Part shown: positions 1-8,961 of the stretch, one piece after another
How positions within the stretch are numbered: the first letter of the stretch is position 1
Layout of the letters: each line of letters opens with the position of its first letter
Assembly: GCA_902574725.1 (NCBI GenBank)
Contig: CACGPA010000002.1
Coordinates: 1 to 49,356 of the forward strand
Direction: 5' to 3'
Length of the DNA: 49,356 nucleotides
Source: an uncultured Pelagibacteraceae bacterium
GTDB taxonomy: Bacteria; Pseudomonadota; Alphaproteobacteria; Pelagibacterales; Pelagibacteraceae
The notes under the pieces: generated by a model
Database searches by the model: none
Seen by the model: the letters and a program-made list of their open reading frames with translations, nothing else
What the model was told of the DNA's origin: nothing
Translations under genes and position numbers: made by a program

Positions 1-566
1 GCACCTGCAATAGCTGGTATAGACAAATAAAAAGATATTTTAGTTGAATCGTATCTACTAAAATTTAAAAATCTTCCAGCAGTAATTACAATACCTGATC
101 TACTTACCCCAGGTATTAAAGCTAATATTTGGAACAGTCCAATTATTAAAATAGATTTTAATTGTAAATCTGTTTCAATTTTTTTTTTATTTTCAAATTT
201 ATCAGCAATATATAAAAGTAATGCAAATATTAGTGTTGTCCATGCTATAACTTCTATATTTCTAAAATAATTAATTAATCCAGTTTTATAAATTATTGCT
301 CCTAAAATTATCAAAGGTAACGAACCAAGGACCATAAGAAAAAGTAAATTTTTATTATTGACTATATCTTTAAGTTCATTTCTAAAATAAAATATTATTG
401 CCAACAATGAACCCAAGTGTAAACCAACATCCACCAGCAGAGATTGGGATTCAAATTTATAAATTTCTGAAACTAAAAACAAATGTGCGGAGGAACTTAC
501 AGGTAGAAACTCAGATATACCCTGCACTATCGATAGTATTAATATTTCAAGAAAATTTGAGATCAT
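1..566 (-). CDS. uppP: Undecaprenyl-diphosphatase (UppP/BacA family), C-terminus truncated by window edge
   Basis: Manual reverse-strand translation from ATG at 566: MISNFLEILILSIVQGISEFLPVSSSAHLFLVSEIYKFESQSLLVDVGLHLGSLLAIIFYF...ALIPGVSRSGIVITAGRF; QG(I)SEFLPVSSSAH and PGVSRSG motifs. Not in the supplied ORF track because it runs off the edge. Confidence 0.9.
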   Translation of the reverse strand, partial: MISNFLEILILSIVQGISEFLPVSSSAHLFLVSEIYKFESQSLLVDVGLHLGSLLAIIFYFRNELKDIVNNKNLLFLMVLGSLPLIILGAIIYKTGLINYFRNIEVIAWTTLIFALLLYIADKFENKKKIETDLQLKSILIIGLFQILALIPGVSRSGIVITAGRFLNFSRYDSTKISFYLSIPAIAG

Positions 567-744
567 TAAAAATTAATTTGGTAAACTAAATATACTTAAA
601 ATAAAGCAATAACATGGAGTAATAGTAGATATGCAAAAAAGGAATTAACCAAGGTTTTATGCAGATTTTATAAAAAATAGGTAACTAATACTGTCCTAAT
701 TTCAGTTTATATGTTGATTTCATTGATATATAAACAATAAAATC

Positions 745-2184
745 ATGTCTGACGTAATGTTGAAATTTGTAAATATAGGTCAAGAAAATCCTCTTAAAAG
801 GGGTACTGAAGATAGAAAAGAGGATTTTAAAGAAATTTATGATGAATTTATTAATGAAAAAGCCAAAGAACAATCTAGCAGATGTTCCCAATGCGGAGTC
901 CCTTTTTGTCAAGTTCACTGTCCTTTAAGTAATAACATACCTGACTGGCTAAAGTTAACTGCTGAAGGACGTTTAGAAGAAGCTTACCATTTAGCACAAA
1001 GCACAAATAACATGCCTGAAATTTGTGGAAGAATATGCCCACAAGACAGGCTTTGTGAGGGTAATTGTGTAATTGAGCAGTCAGGTCATGGAACAGTAAC
1101 AATTGGTTCAGTTGAAAAATTCATCACAGAAAATGCCTGGGCAAACAATTGGGTAAAACCAATTAAAATAAAAAATGAAATTAAACAAAGTGTTGGAATA
1201 ATTGGCGCTGGCCCTGCTGGCCTAGCATGTGCTGAAGAACTAAGAAAATCGGGTTATCAAATAACTATTTATGATCGTTATGATCGTGCAGGAGGTCTTT
1301 TAATTTATGGTATCCCAAATTTTAAGTTAGAAAAATATGTTGTTAATAGAAGAACAAAACTACTTAAAGAAAGTGGAATAAAATTTATTCAAAATTTTGA
1401 AGTAGGCAAAGATGCATCACTTGATAAACTAAGAAAAAAACATGATGCAATTTTAATTTCTACCGGAGTCTATAAAGCTAGAGAAATAAATTTAGAGGGA
1501 AATGATTTAAATAATATTTTTCCAGCCATGGATTTTTTAATTGCATCTAACAAAAAGGGCTTAGGAGATAAAGTTGATTTATTTGATAATGGAATATTAA
1601 ATGCAGAAGGAAAAGATGTTGTCGTAATTGGTGGAGGAGATACTGCAATGGATTGTGTCAGAACAGCTATCAGACAAAATGCTAAATCAGTCAAGTGTCT
1701 CTATAGAAGAGATAAAAAAAATATGCCTGGATCAGCAAGAGAAGTTTCTAACGCAGAAGAAGAAGGTGTAGAATTTATTTGGTTATCAAGCCCAAAAGAA
1801 TTTAATGGAAATGGCAAAATAGAAAATTTAATTGTAGATAGAATTAAATTAGGAGAGCCAGATGAAAGTGGAAGAAGCAAACCTGAAATTAAAGAAAATT
1901 CTCAATTTAATTTAAAGGCAGATATGGTGATAAAGGCGTTAGGGTTTGACCCTGAAAATTTGCCTAAATTATTTGAAAGTGAAAACTTACAAGTTTCAAG
2001 GTGGGGAACAATAAAAACTAATTTTGATACAATGGAAACAAATCTTACAGGGGTTTTTGCTGCGGGCGATATTATTAGAGGAGCGTCTTTGGTGGTATGG
2101 GCGATTAAGGATGGAAGAGATGCAGCGATAAATATTAAAAAATTTTTAGAAGCAAAAGAAATTAATAAAGAAAAAGTAGCATAA
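745..2184 (+). CDS. gltD: Glutamate synthase small subunit (start could be 757)
   Basis: 479 aa; Cys-rich N-terminal Fe-S region (CSQCGVPFCQVHCP, CGRICPQDRLCEGNC) and two dinucleotide-binding motifs (GIIGAGPAGLACAEEL, VVVIGGGDTAMDCVRTA). Confidence 0.93.
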   Translation: MSDVMLKFVNIGQENPLKRGTEDRKEDFKEIYDEFINEKAKEQSSRCSQCGVPFCQVHCPLSNNIPDWLKLTAEGRLEEAYHLAQSTNNMPEICGRICPQDRLCEGNCVIEQSGHGTVTIGSVEKFITENAWANNWVKPIKIKNEIKQSVGIIGAGPAGLACAEELRKSGYQITIYDRYDRAGGLLIYGIPNFKLEKYVVNRRTKLLKESGIKFIQNFEVGKDASLDKLRKKHDAILISTGVYKAREINLEGNDLNNIFPAMDFLIASNKKGLGDKVDLFDNGILNAEGKDVVVIGGGDTAMDCVRTAIRQNAKSVKCLYRRDKKNMPGSAREVSNAEEEGVEFIWLSSPKEFNGNGKIENLIVDRIKLGEPDESGRSKPEIKENSQFNLKADMVIKALGFDPENLPKLFESENLQVSRWGTIKTNFDTMETNLTGVFAAGDIIRGASLVVWAIKDGRDAAINIKKFLEAKEINKEKVA

Positions 2185-3317
2185 TGAATCAATATTTAAA
2201 AAATTTGAAATTACTTGAGAAAAATCATGTTTATTCCAAGAAAATGGAACATGATGCTTGCGGCGTAGGTTTGGTTGCGTCAATTGATGGAAAAAAATCT
2301 AGAAAAGTTATTGAATACGGAATAGAAGCCCTAAAAGCTGTTTGGCATAGAGGAGCAGTAGATGCTGATGGAAAAACAGGTGATGGTGCCGGAATCCACA
2401 TCGAAATTTCCTCAGACTTTTTTATTGAAAAAATAGAAATGTCTGGACACAAATATGACAACTCGGAAATTTGTGTAGGAATGATTTTTCTACCAAGAAA
2501 TAATTATTCAGCTCAAGAAAGTTGCAGAACTTTAGTTGAGAGCGAACTTACGAAAAATAATTTTAGCATTTATGGATGGAGACAAGTTCCTGTAAATACA
2601 GCTGTTTTAGGTGAAAAAGCCGAACAAACTAGACCCGAAATAACTCAAGTTCTATTTAAATATAACGACAAAAATGTAACTGGAAAAAAATTAGAAATAA
2701 AACTTTATGAGTCTAGGAGAAAAATTGAAAATAGGGCTATAGAAAATAATTTGAAGGATTTTTATATTTGTTCATTCAGTTCTAAATCAATTATTTACAA
2801 AGGGATGTTTCTTGCGGAAGCATTATCTGATTTTTATCCCGATCTTCAAGATCAAAGATTAATTTCTAGATATGCAATTTTTCACCAGAGATTTTCAACC
2901 AATACTGCTCCTAGTTGGGATTTAGCGCAACCCTTTAGAGCACTTGCACATAATGGGGAAATAAATACTTTAAAAGGAAATATTAATTGGATGAAAGTTC
3001 ATGAACAAGAAATGTCCAGCCCTTTATTTGAAAATATAGAAAATATAAAACCAGTTATTCCACCTGGAAATTCAGATTCCGCATCTTTGGATAATGTTTT
3101 TGAACTGTTAAATATTTCTGGTCAACCAGCACCTTTAGCTAAACTTATGTTAATTCCAGATGCATGGTCAAAAAAAAGTATGGTTTTACCAAAAGATCAT
3201 CAGCGATTATTTAATTTTTTAAACAGTACAATGGAACCATGGGATGGACCGGCAGCTATAGCAGCTACAGATAATGAGTGGATAATGTCATTTTTCCATC
3301 TTCTATATTGTCTATAG
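2184..3317 (+). pseudogene. gltB: Glutamate synthase large subunit, N-terminal about 370 aa only; abruptly truncated near 3289
   Basis: Class II glutamine amidotransferase N-terminus (HDACGVGLVASIDG, WHRGAVDADGKTGDGAG, YAIFHQRFSTNT, AHNGEINTLKGN, MEPWDGPAAIAATD) followed by unrelated residues SFFHLLYCL; full-length GltB is about 1500 aa. Confidence 0.85.
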
Positions 3318-3768
3318 AACAGTTAAATGATGGAAATTTTTTAAGTGAAGCTGTTACAGCTTTTATAATAAAAGCTAATGGAGTTATTTTTTTATTTTCT
3401 CCTGTATAAATATCTTTAAGAGAATTTCTAAATTTTTCCATTTCAGTTACATCAGCTTCATCATGATTTGTTACATGAGGTATAGTTGTCCAAGAATTTG
3501 TAAGATATTTTGCAGTAAGTCTTTTTATTCTTGGAATATCTTTTACTTCAATTTCACCAAAATCAGAATGTGAAAATTCATTTTTAATATTGCTTTTTTC
3601 TGAAAAGGATTTTTGAAAAGTTTTTTCTTTAACAAATTTTTTAATATCATTTTCAATAACTCTTCCTTCTCTTTTGCTTCCAGTAATTTGGTTTATATCT
3701 AAACCTAATTCTCTTGCAAATTTTCTAACTTTTGGACTTGCCGGAACTCTACTTTTTCTTTCAGACAT
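3265..3768 (-). pseudogene. aceF: Pyruvate dehydrogenase E2 (dihydrolipoamide acetyltransferase) fragment: peripheral-subunit-binding domain plus first half of catalytic domain; no lipoyl domain; C-terminus truncated
   Basis: PSBD motif RVPASPKVRKFARELGLDINQITGSKREGRVIENDIKKFV; catalytic start RIKRLTAKYLTNSWTTIPHVTNHDEADVTEMEKFR...PLAFIIKAVTASLKKFPSFNCSID; ends in TLSTHYL without the HxxxDG active site. Confidence 0.85.
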
Positions 3769-3769
3769 A

Positions 3770-6700
3770 TTATAATTTACTTGGAAACGGTTTTTCAGTT
3801 TCTATGTTATATTTTTTTATCGCCTCTTGTGCATATTTTGATGCTATTAATTGTTCTTTAGAAAGAATACTAAGTGCATAAGTCACGATATATTTTTTAT
3901 CCACTTCAAAAAATTTTCTTAAATTTTCTCTTGTATCACTTCTACCAAATCCATCCGTACCTAATGAATAAAAACTCTTTTTCACATATGGTCTTATTTG
4001 ATCAGAATAACTTCTCATGTAGTCTGACGCGGCTAAAATTGGTCCTTCTGTTTTTCCAAGACATTTGTCAACATATGAAACTTTCTGTTTTTTATCTGGA
4101 TTTAAAAGGTTATATCTTTCAGTTTCCATGCCATCTCTTCCTAATTCGTTGAAACTTGTAACACTCCATACTTCGCTATCTATTTTATATTCATTTTGTA
4201 AAACTTCTGCACCAGCGATAATTTCTCTTAATATAGTTCCGGAACCTATTAATTGTATTTTTGTTTTTTTAAATTTATTAAATTCTTTAATTTTATACAT
4301 ACCTTTTAATATTCCTTCTTCGCAATTTTTATCTTTTGGCATTTCTGGGTGGGAATAATTCTCATTCATTGTTGTTATGTAATAAAAAATATTTTCTTTT
4401 TTTTCATGCATTCTTTTTATTCCATCTCTAAAAATTACTGCTAGCTCGTAAGAAAATGTTGGATCATAAGATACACAATTAGGTATAGTAGAGGCCAACA
4501 TATGACTATGTCCATCCTGATGTTGTAATCCTTCGCCAGCAAGTGTTGTTCTTCCAGAAGTTGCTCCTATCAAAAAACCTCTGGACTGGCTATCCCCTGC
4601 GGCCCAATTAAAATCTCCTGTTCGTTGAAATCCAAACATTGAGTAAAAAAGATATATTGGTATCATTTCAATGTCGTGATTTGAATAAGCTGTGCCCGCT
4701 GCAATCCATGATGACATTGATCCTGCTTCGTTAATTCCTTCTTCTAAAACTTGTCCTTTTTTATCTTCTCTGTAAGAACTTAATTCTTCTGAATCTTCTG
4801 GTTCATATTTTTGACCCTCATGTGCATAAATTCCTATTTTCTTAAAAAAACCTTCCATTCCAAAAGTTCTTGCCTCGTCAGGAATTATTGGGACAAGTCT
4901 TGGAGCAACATTTTTATCTCTTAGCAGATTTGTTAATAATCGAACAAAAACCATTGTTGTAGACATTTCTTTTTTTCCAGTTGATTCTTTCAAAGAATCA
5001 AAAATATCTTTTGGCGGAGACTTAATTGGTTTGGCATATGTTGTTCTTTCTGGAATAAAGCCTCCTAAATTAAGTCTTCTTTCCTTCAAATATTTTATTT
5101 CTGGAGAATTTTCATCTGGCCTAAAATACTGAATTTCTTGAACTTGCTTGTCGGTCAAAGGAACATCAAACCTATCCCTGTAATACATCAAATCATCAGT
5201 ATCCATTTTTTTTTGCTGATGAGTGGTGTTAACGCTCTCTCCAGTTTTACCCATTCCATACCCTTTTATAGTCTTTGCTATAATAACTGTTGGGCTTCCA
5301 ACATTTTTTGAAGCCTGATCATATGCCGCATAAACTTTGTGTGGATCGTGACCACCCCTATTTAACCTCCATATATCTTTATCCGATAAAGCGGATACTA
5401 ATTCTTTTGTTTCAGGATATTTTCCAAAAAATTTTTCTCTTACATATAGGCCATTTCTAGCTTTATAAGCTTGATACTCACCATCAACTGTTTCGTTCAT
5501 TAATTTAACCAAATGACCAGTTTTATCTTTTGCTAATAACTGATCCCAATATGATCCCCAAATTACTTTTATAACATTCCAGCCAGATCCCCTAAAAATC
5601 CCTTCTAGCTCCTGAATAATTTTTCCATTTCCTCTTACAGGTCCATCTAATCTTTGTAAATTACAGTTAACTACAAAAATTAAATTATCTAATTTTTCTC
5701 TAGCTGCTAAACCAATTGCACCTAATGACTCTGGTTCATCGGTCTCGCCATCTCCAATAAAAGCCCAAACTTTTCTATTTTGATCTTTAATTAAACCCCG
5801 ATTAATTAAGTATTTCATAAACCTAGCTTGATAAATAGCTAACATTGGTCCTATGCCCATAGATACAGTTGGAAACTGCCAAAAATTTGGCATTAACCAT
5901 GGGTGAGGATAAGATGACAGACCACCTGGTTTTACTTCCTGCCTAAATTTATCTAACTGTTTCTCACTTAATCTACCTTCTAAAAAAGCTCTAGCATACA
6001 TACCTGGAGCACTATGTCCTTGAAAATAAATAAGGTCTCCTCCAAATTTATTATTCTTTGCTTTCCAAAAATGATTCATTCCTACATCGTAAAGAGTGGC
6101 AGCAGATGCAAATGTTCCTATATGACCTCCTAACTCAGGGAATTTTTTATTTGCTCTAACAACCATTGCTGCAGCATTCCATCTAATCAAAGATCTAATT
6201 TTTCTCTCAATATTTTGATCTCCTGGTGACTTTGCTTCTTTATCTGGAGATATTGTATTTATATATGGAGTATTTCGTGAAAGAACTAAATCAGATCCTT
6301 GTTTATAAGAATGTTCAATTAATTGTTTAATTAAAAATTGTGCCCTTTTACTTCCGTCTGTTTCTAATACTGATGAAAGTGAATCCATCCATTCTTTTGT
6401 CTCACTTACATCAATATCTTCACTATTTTTTGATAAATTATATTTTTCTGAAGCAATCTTTATTGGTGTATCAACTATTTTCTCTTTTTTTTCTATCGAT
6501 TTTTCAGCTTCTCTAATTAAATTTTCTGTATCTTTAGGTATTTTTTCTTTTTTAACTTTTAATTCTTCAGGATTATTTTTTTGTTCAGCATTTACCTCTA
6601 AAATTAAATCACCCTTTGAAACTTTATCACCAACTTTTACATTTATGTTTGAAACAACACCTTCTATTTCTGATGGAACTTCAACACTTGATTTGTCACT

Positions 6701-6817
6701 TTCTAAAGTAACTACTGGATCATTTTTTTTTATTTTTTCTCCTACTTTTACAATTACTTCAACAATTTCCACTTGTTCGAAATCACCAATATCAGGTACA
6801 TTTAATTTATTTGTCAT
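3770..6817 (-). CDS. aceE: Pyruvate dehydrogenase E1 (homodimeric AceE type) with an N-terminal lipoyl domain fusion
   Basis: Likely start at internal ATG 6817 (MTNKLNVPDIGDFEQVEIVEVIVKVGEKIKKNDPVVTLESDKSSVEVPSEIEGVV = lipoyl domain with DKSSVEV), linker, then AceE body (ETKEWMDSLSSVLETDGSKRAQFLIKQL..., GGHIGTFASAATLYDVGMNHFWKA, GDGETDEPESLGAI). ORF track start 6859. Confidence 0.93.
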   Translation of the reverse strand: MTNKLNVPDIGDFEQVEIVEVIVKVGEKIKKNDPVVTLESDKSSVEVPSEIEGVVSNINVKVGDKVSKGDLILEVNAEQKNNPEELKVKKEKIPKDTENLIREAEKSIEKKEKIVDTPIKIASEKYNLSKNSEDIDVSETKEWMDSLSSVLETDGSKRAQFLIKQLIEHSYKQGSDLVLSRNTPYINTISPDKEAKSPGDQNIERKIRSLIRWNAAAMVVRANKKFPELGGHIGTFASAATLYDVGMNHFWKAKNNKFGGDLIYFQGHSAPGMYARAFLEGRLSEKQLDKFRQEVKPGGLSSYPHPWLMPNFWQFPTVSMGIGPMLAIYQARFMKYLINRGLIKDQNRKVWAFIGDGETDEPESLGAIGLAAREKLDNLIFVVNCNLQRLDGPVRGNGKIIQELEGIFRGSGWNVIKVIWGSYWDQLLAKDKTGHLVKLMNETVDGEYQAYKARNGLYVREKFFGKYPETKELVSALSDKDIWRLNRGGHDPHKVYAAYDQASKNVGSPTVIIAKTIKGYGMGKTGESVNTTHQQKKMDTDDLMYYRDRFDVPLTDKQVQEIQYFRPDENSPEIKYLKERRLNLGGFIPERTTYAKPIKSPPKDIFDSLKESTGKKEMSTTMVFVRLLTNLLRDKNVAPRLVPIIPDEARTFGMEGFFKKIGIYAHEGQKYEPEDSEELSSYREDKKGQVLEEGINEAGSMSSWIAAGTAYSNHDIEMIPIYLFYSMFGFQRTGDFNWAAGDSQSRGFLIGATSGRTTLAGEGLQHQDGHSHMLASTIPNCVSYDPTFSYELAVIFRDGIKRMHEKKENIFYYITTMNENYSHPEMPKDKNCEEGILKGMYKIKEFNKFKKTKIQLIGSGTILREIIAGAEVLQNEYKIDSEVWSVTSFNELGRDGMETERYNLLNPDKKQKVSYVDKCLGKTEGPILAASDYMRSYSDQIRPYVKKSFYSLGTDGFGRSDTRENLRKFFEVDKKYIVTYALSILSKEQLIASKYAQEAIKKYNIETEKPFPSKL

Positions 6818-6997
6818 TATTTGTTTAATTTTAACACATTTTAATCCTTTTTTGGACAAGCTTAGATGTTGATATAGATTAATTATGCTTAGTTTATTAC
6901 TTAAAAATTTTAAAAGATCTAAAAATTTAAATGATTTAGATGCAAGGAATTGGATTCAAATGATAATTTTAAATAAAAATTATTTTTTTACAAAAAA

Positions 6998-8119
6998 TTA
7001 AACCCTCTCTAAACACATTGAAATTCCCATTCCTCCACCAATACATAGAGTTGCCAATCCTTTCTTAGCATTTCTTCTTTTCATTTCATGAATTAATGTA
7101 ACAACAATTCTGCAACCAGAAGCTCCTATAGGATGTCCAAGAGCAATTGCCCCACCATTTACATTAACTTTTTCTTTTGGAATTTTTAGTTCTTTTATAA
7201 CAGCTAAACTTTGAGCAGCAAAAGCTTCGTTTGACTCAATTAAATCTAAATTTTTTATTTCCCACCCAGCTTTTTCTAAAGCTTTTTTTGATGCAGGTAT
7301 TGGACCCAATCCCATTAAAGCAGGATTAACTCCACAAGCTGCCCAGGAAACAATTTTTACCAAAGGTATCATGTCTCTTTTTTCAGCTTCCTCTCTGGTC
7401 ATAATTAAAACTGCAGCTGCTCCATCATTTATGCCTGAAGAATTCCCAGCTGTTACTGTTCCATTTTCTTTAAATGCAGGTTTAAGTTTTGATAAACTTT
7501 CAATTGTAACATCTGATCTAGGGTGTTCATCCAAAAAAATTTGGCTAGACTTATCATCTAGTATTTCGTCTTTAAATTTTTTATTTTTTATTGCTTCCTG
7601 TGTTTTTGTTTGAGAAGATAAAGCAAAATTATCCTGCTCTTTTCGAGAAATGCTACACTTCTCTGCTACATTCTCCGCTGTAACTCCCATGTGATAGTTG
7701 TTAAATGCATCTATTAAACCATCTTGAAACATATTGTCTCGATTTGAAAATGACATATTTTCTTGTCCACCAGCTATAATAATTTTTGAATCATTTAGTA
7801 AAATTGATTGATATCCTGAAATAATAGCTCTTAACCCTGAGCCACAGACTTGATTAATAATGTATGCTGTTTTTTCATCTTGTATACCTGCACCTCTAGC
7901 TGCCTGTCTCGCTGGATTTTGCCCTGTTCCTCCTGTTAAAACTTGACCCATTATAACTTCATCAATTGATGATTGATTCACTTTTGATTGAGATAAAATA
8001 TTTTGAATTACAGATTTTCCTAAATTATGGGCCTCAATTTTAGCCCATATACCATTATATTTTCCAATAACTGTTCTTAAAGCAGATACAATAACTACAT
8101 CTTTAGAATTTTTTTGCAT
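6998..8119 (-). CDS. Acetyl-CoA acetyltransferase / thiolase
   Basis: 373 aa; [10 protein letters not shown] nucleophile Cys, [44 protein letters not shown] motifs. Confidence 0.92.
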   Translation of the reverse strand: MQKNSKDVVIVSALRTVIGKYNGIWAKIEAHNLGKSVIQNILSQSKVNQSSIDEVIMGQVLTGGTGQNPARQAARGAGIQDEKTAYIINQVCGSGLRAIISGYQSILLNDSKIIIAGGQENMSFSNRDNMFQDGLIDAFNNYHMGVTAENVAEKCSISRKEQDNFALSSQTKTQEAIKNKKFKDEILDDKSSQIFLDEHPRSDVTIESLSKLKPAFKENGTVTAGNSSGINDGAAAVLIMTREEAEKRDMIPLVKIVSWAACGVNPALMGLGPIPASKKALEKAGWEIKNLDLIESNEAFAAQSLAVIKELKIPKEKVNVNGGAIALGHPIGASGCRIVVTLIHEMKRRNAKKGLATLCIGGGMGISMCLERV

Positions 8120-8192
8120 ATAAGTACAATAATTCCTAATTTGAAAAATTACATTAAAAAATATAAGTATATATATTAATAATTAAAAAATA

Positions 8193-8269
8193 GCGCCTGT
8201 AGCTCAATTGGATAGAGCGCTTGGCTACGGACCAGGAGGTTCTGGGTTCAACTCCTAGCAGGCGCACCA
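8193..8269 (+). tRNA. tRNA-Arg (anticodon ACG), CCA encoded
   Basis: gcgcctg...caggcgc acceptor stem, D-arm agctcaattggatagagc, anticodon loop CTACGGA, T-arm with GTTCAAC, discriminator A plus CCA. Confidence 0.95.
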
Positions 8270-8283
8270 AAAGTATAAATTTT

Positions 8284-8367
8284 ATGAAAGTATCTTTACA
8301 AAATGCAGTTATTTATTTCTTTTTGATTGTTTTGCTTATTTTGTTAATATTTACAATAATCATATAG
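8284..8367 (+). CDS. Very small putative membrane peptide (27 aa)
   Basis: ATG...TAG encodes MKVSLQNAVIYFFLIVLLILLIFTIII; single hydrophobic segment immediately after tRNA-Arg. Not in ORF track (too short). Confidence 0.3.
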   Translation: MKVSLQNAVIYFFLIVLLILLIFTIII

Positions 8368-8372
8368 TAGTC

Positions 8373-8771
8373 ATGTCAGAACAATTTGAGCAAATAAGTA
8401 TAAAACCCGGCTTTATGAAACATAATGGTGGTCTTTTATTTAAAACTATTTCAGAAAATGAATATCAATTTAAATCAACAATAAATAAAAATCATTTAAA
8501 TAAAGCAGGTATAACTCATGGTGGGTATATAGCTTCATTAATTGATGCTGGATCAGGTACAGCAGTTCATAGATCTACTAATACTAATTCTTGTGTAACA
8601 GTTTCATTAGATATAAAATTTATAGCTCCAACAAAAGAGAATGATCAAATTTTAGGTTTCACAAAAATTTTAAAAAAAACAAATTCTATGGTATTTGTCA
8701 TCTGTCACTTAGAGTGTAATAATAAAATAATTGCTTCAGCATCTGGGGTTTGGAAAATATTAAAAGCTTAA
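8373..8771 (+). CDS. PaaI-like hotdog-fold thioesterase
   Basis: 132 aa; THGGYIASLIDAGSGTAVH...CVTVSLDIKFIAPTKEND hotdog/PaaI signature. Confidence 0.85.
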   Translation: MSEQFEQISIKPGFMKHNGGLLFKTISENEYQFKSTINKNHLNKAGITHGGYIASLIDAGSGTAVHRSTNTNSCVTVSLDIKFIAPTKENDQILGFTKILKKTNSMVFVICHLECNNKIIASASGVWKILKA

Positions 8772-8961
8772 TTCTATGAGCTTCTGCTCTGGTAGATAAT
8801 TTTTATTAATATGCTACAATTAAATTTAAAAAAAATTAATTAATTAAAATCTTAAAAATGAGAACTTTTTTTGATCTGATTCGGACCTGTTTTAGTCTAT
8901 TTTTGTTCTTGGGCTATAACAATATATAGTGGCTCAAAATATTTAGACACAAAACATTGAA

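Noticed and set aside
398-589. 63-aa + strand ORF
   Set aside because: Antisense to uppP; no recognisable motifs.
875-2192. Minus-strand ORFs antisense to gltD (875-1102, 1470-1694, 1902-2192)
   Set aside because: Fully inside a confident CDS, no motif support.
6885-7001. 38-aa + strand [41 protein letters not shown]
   Set aside because: No recognisable family, overlaps the thiolase stop by 4 nt; could be chance or a decayed gene fragment; insufficient support.
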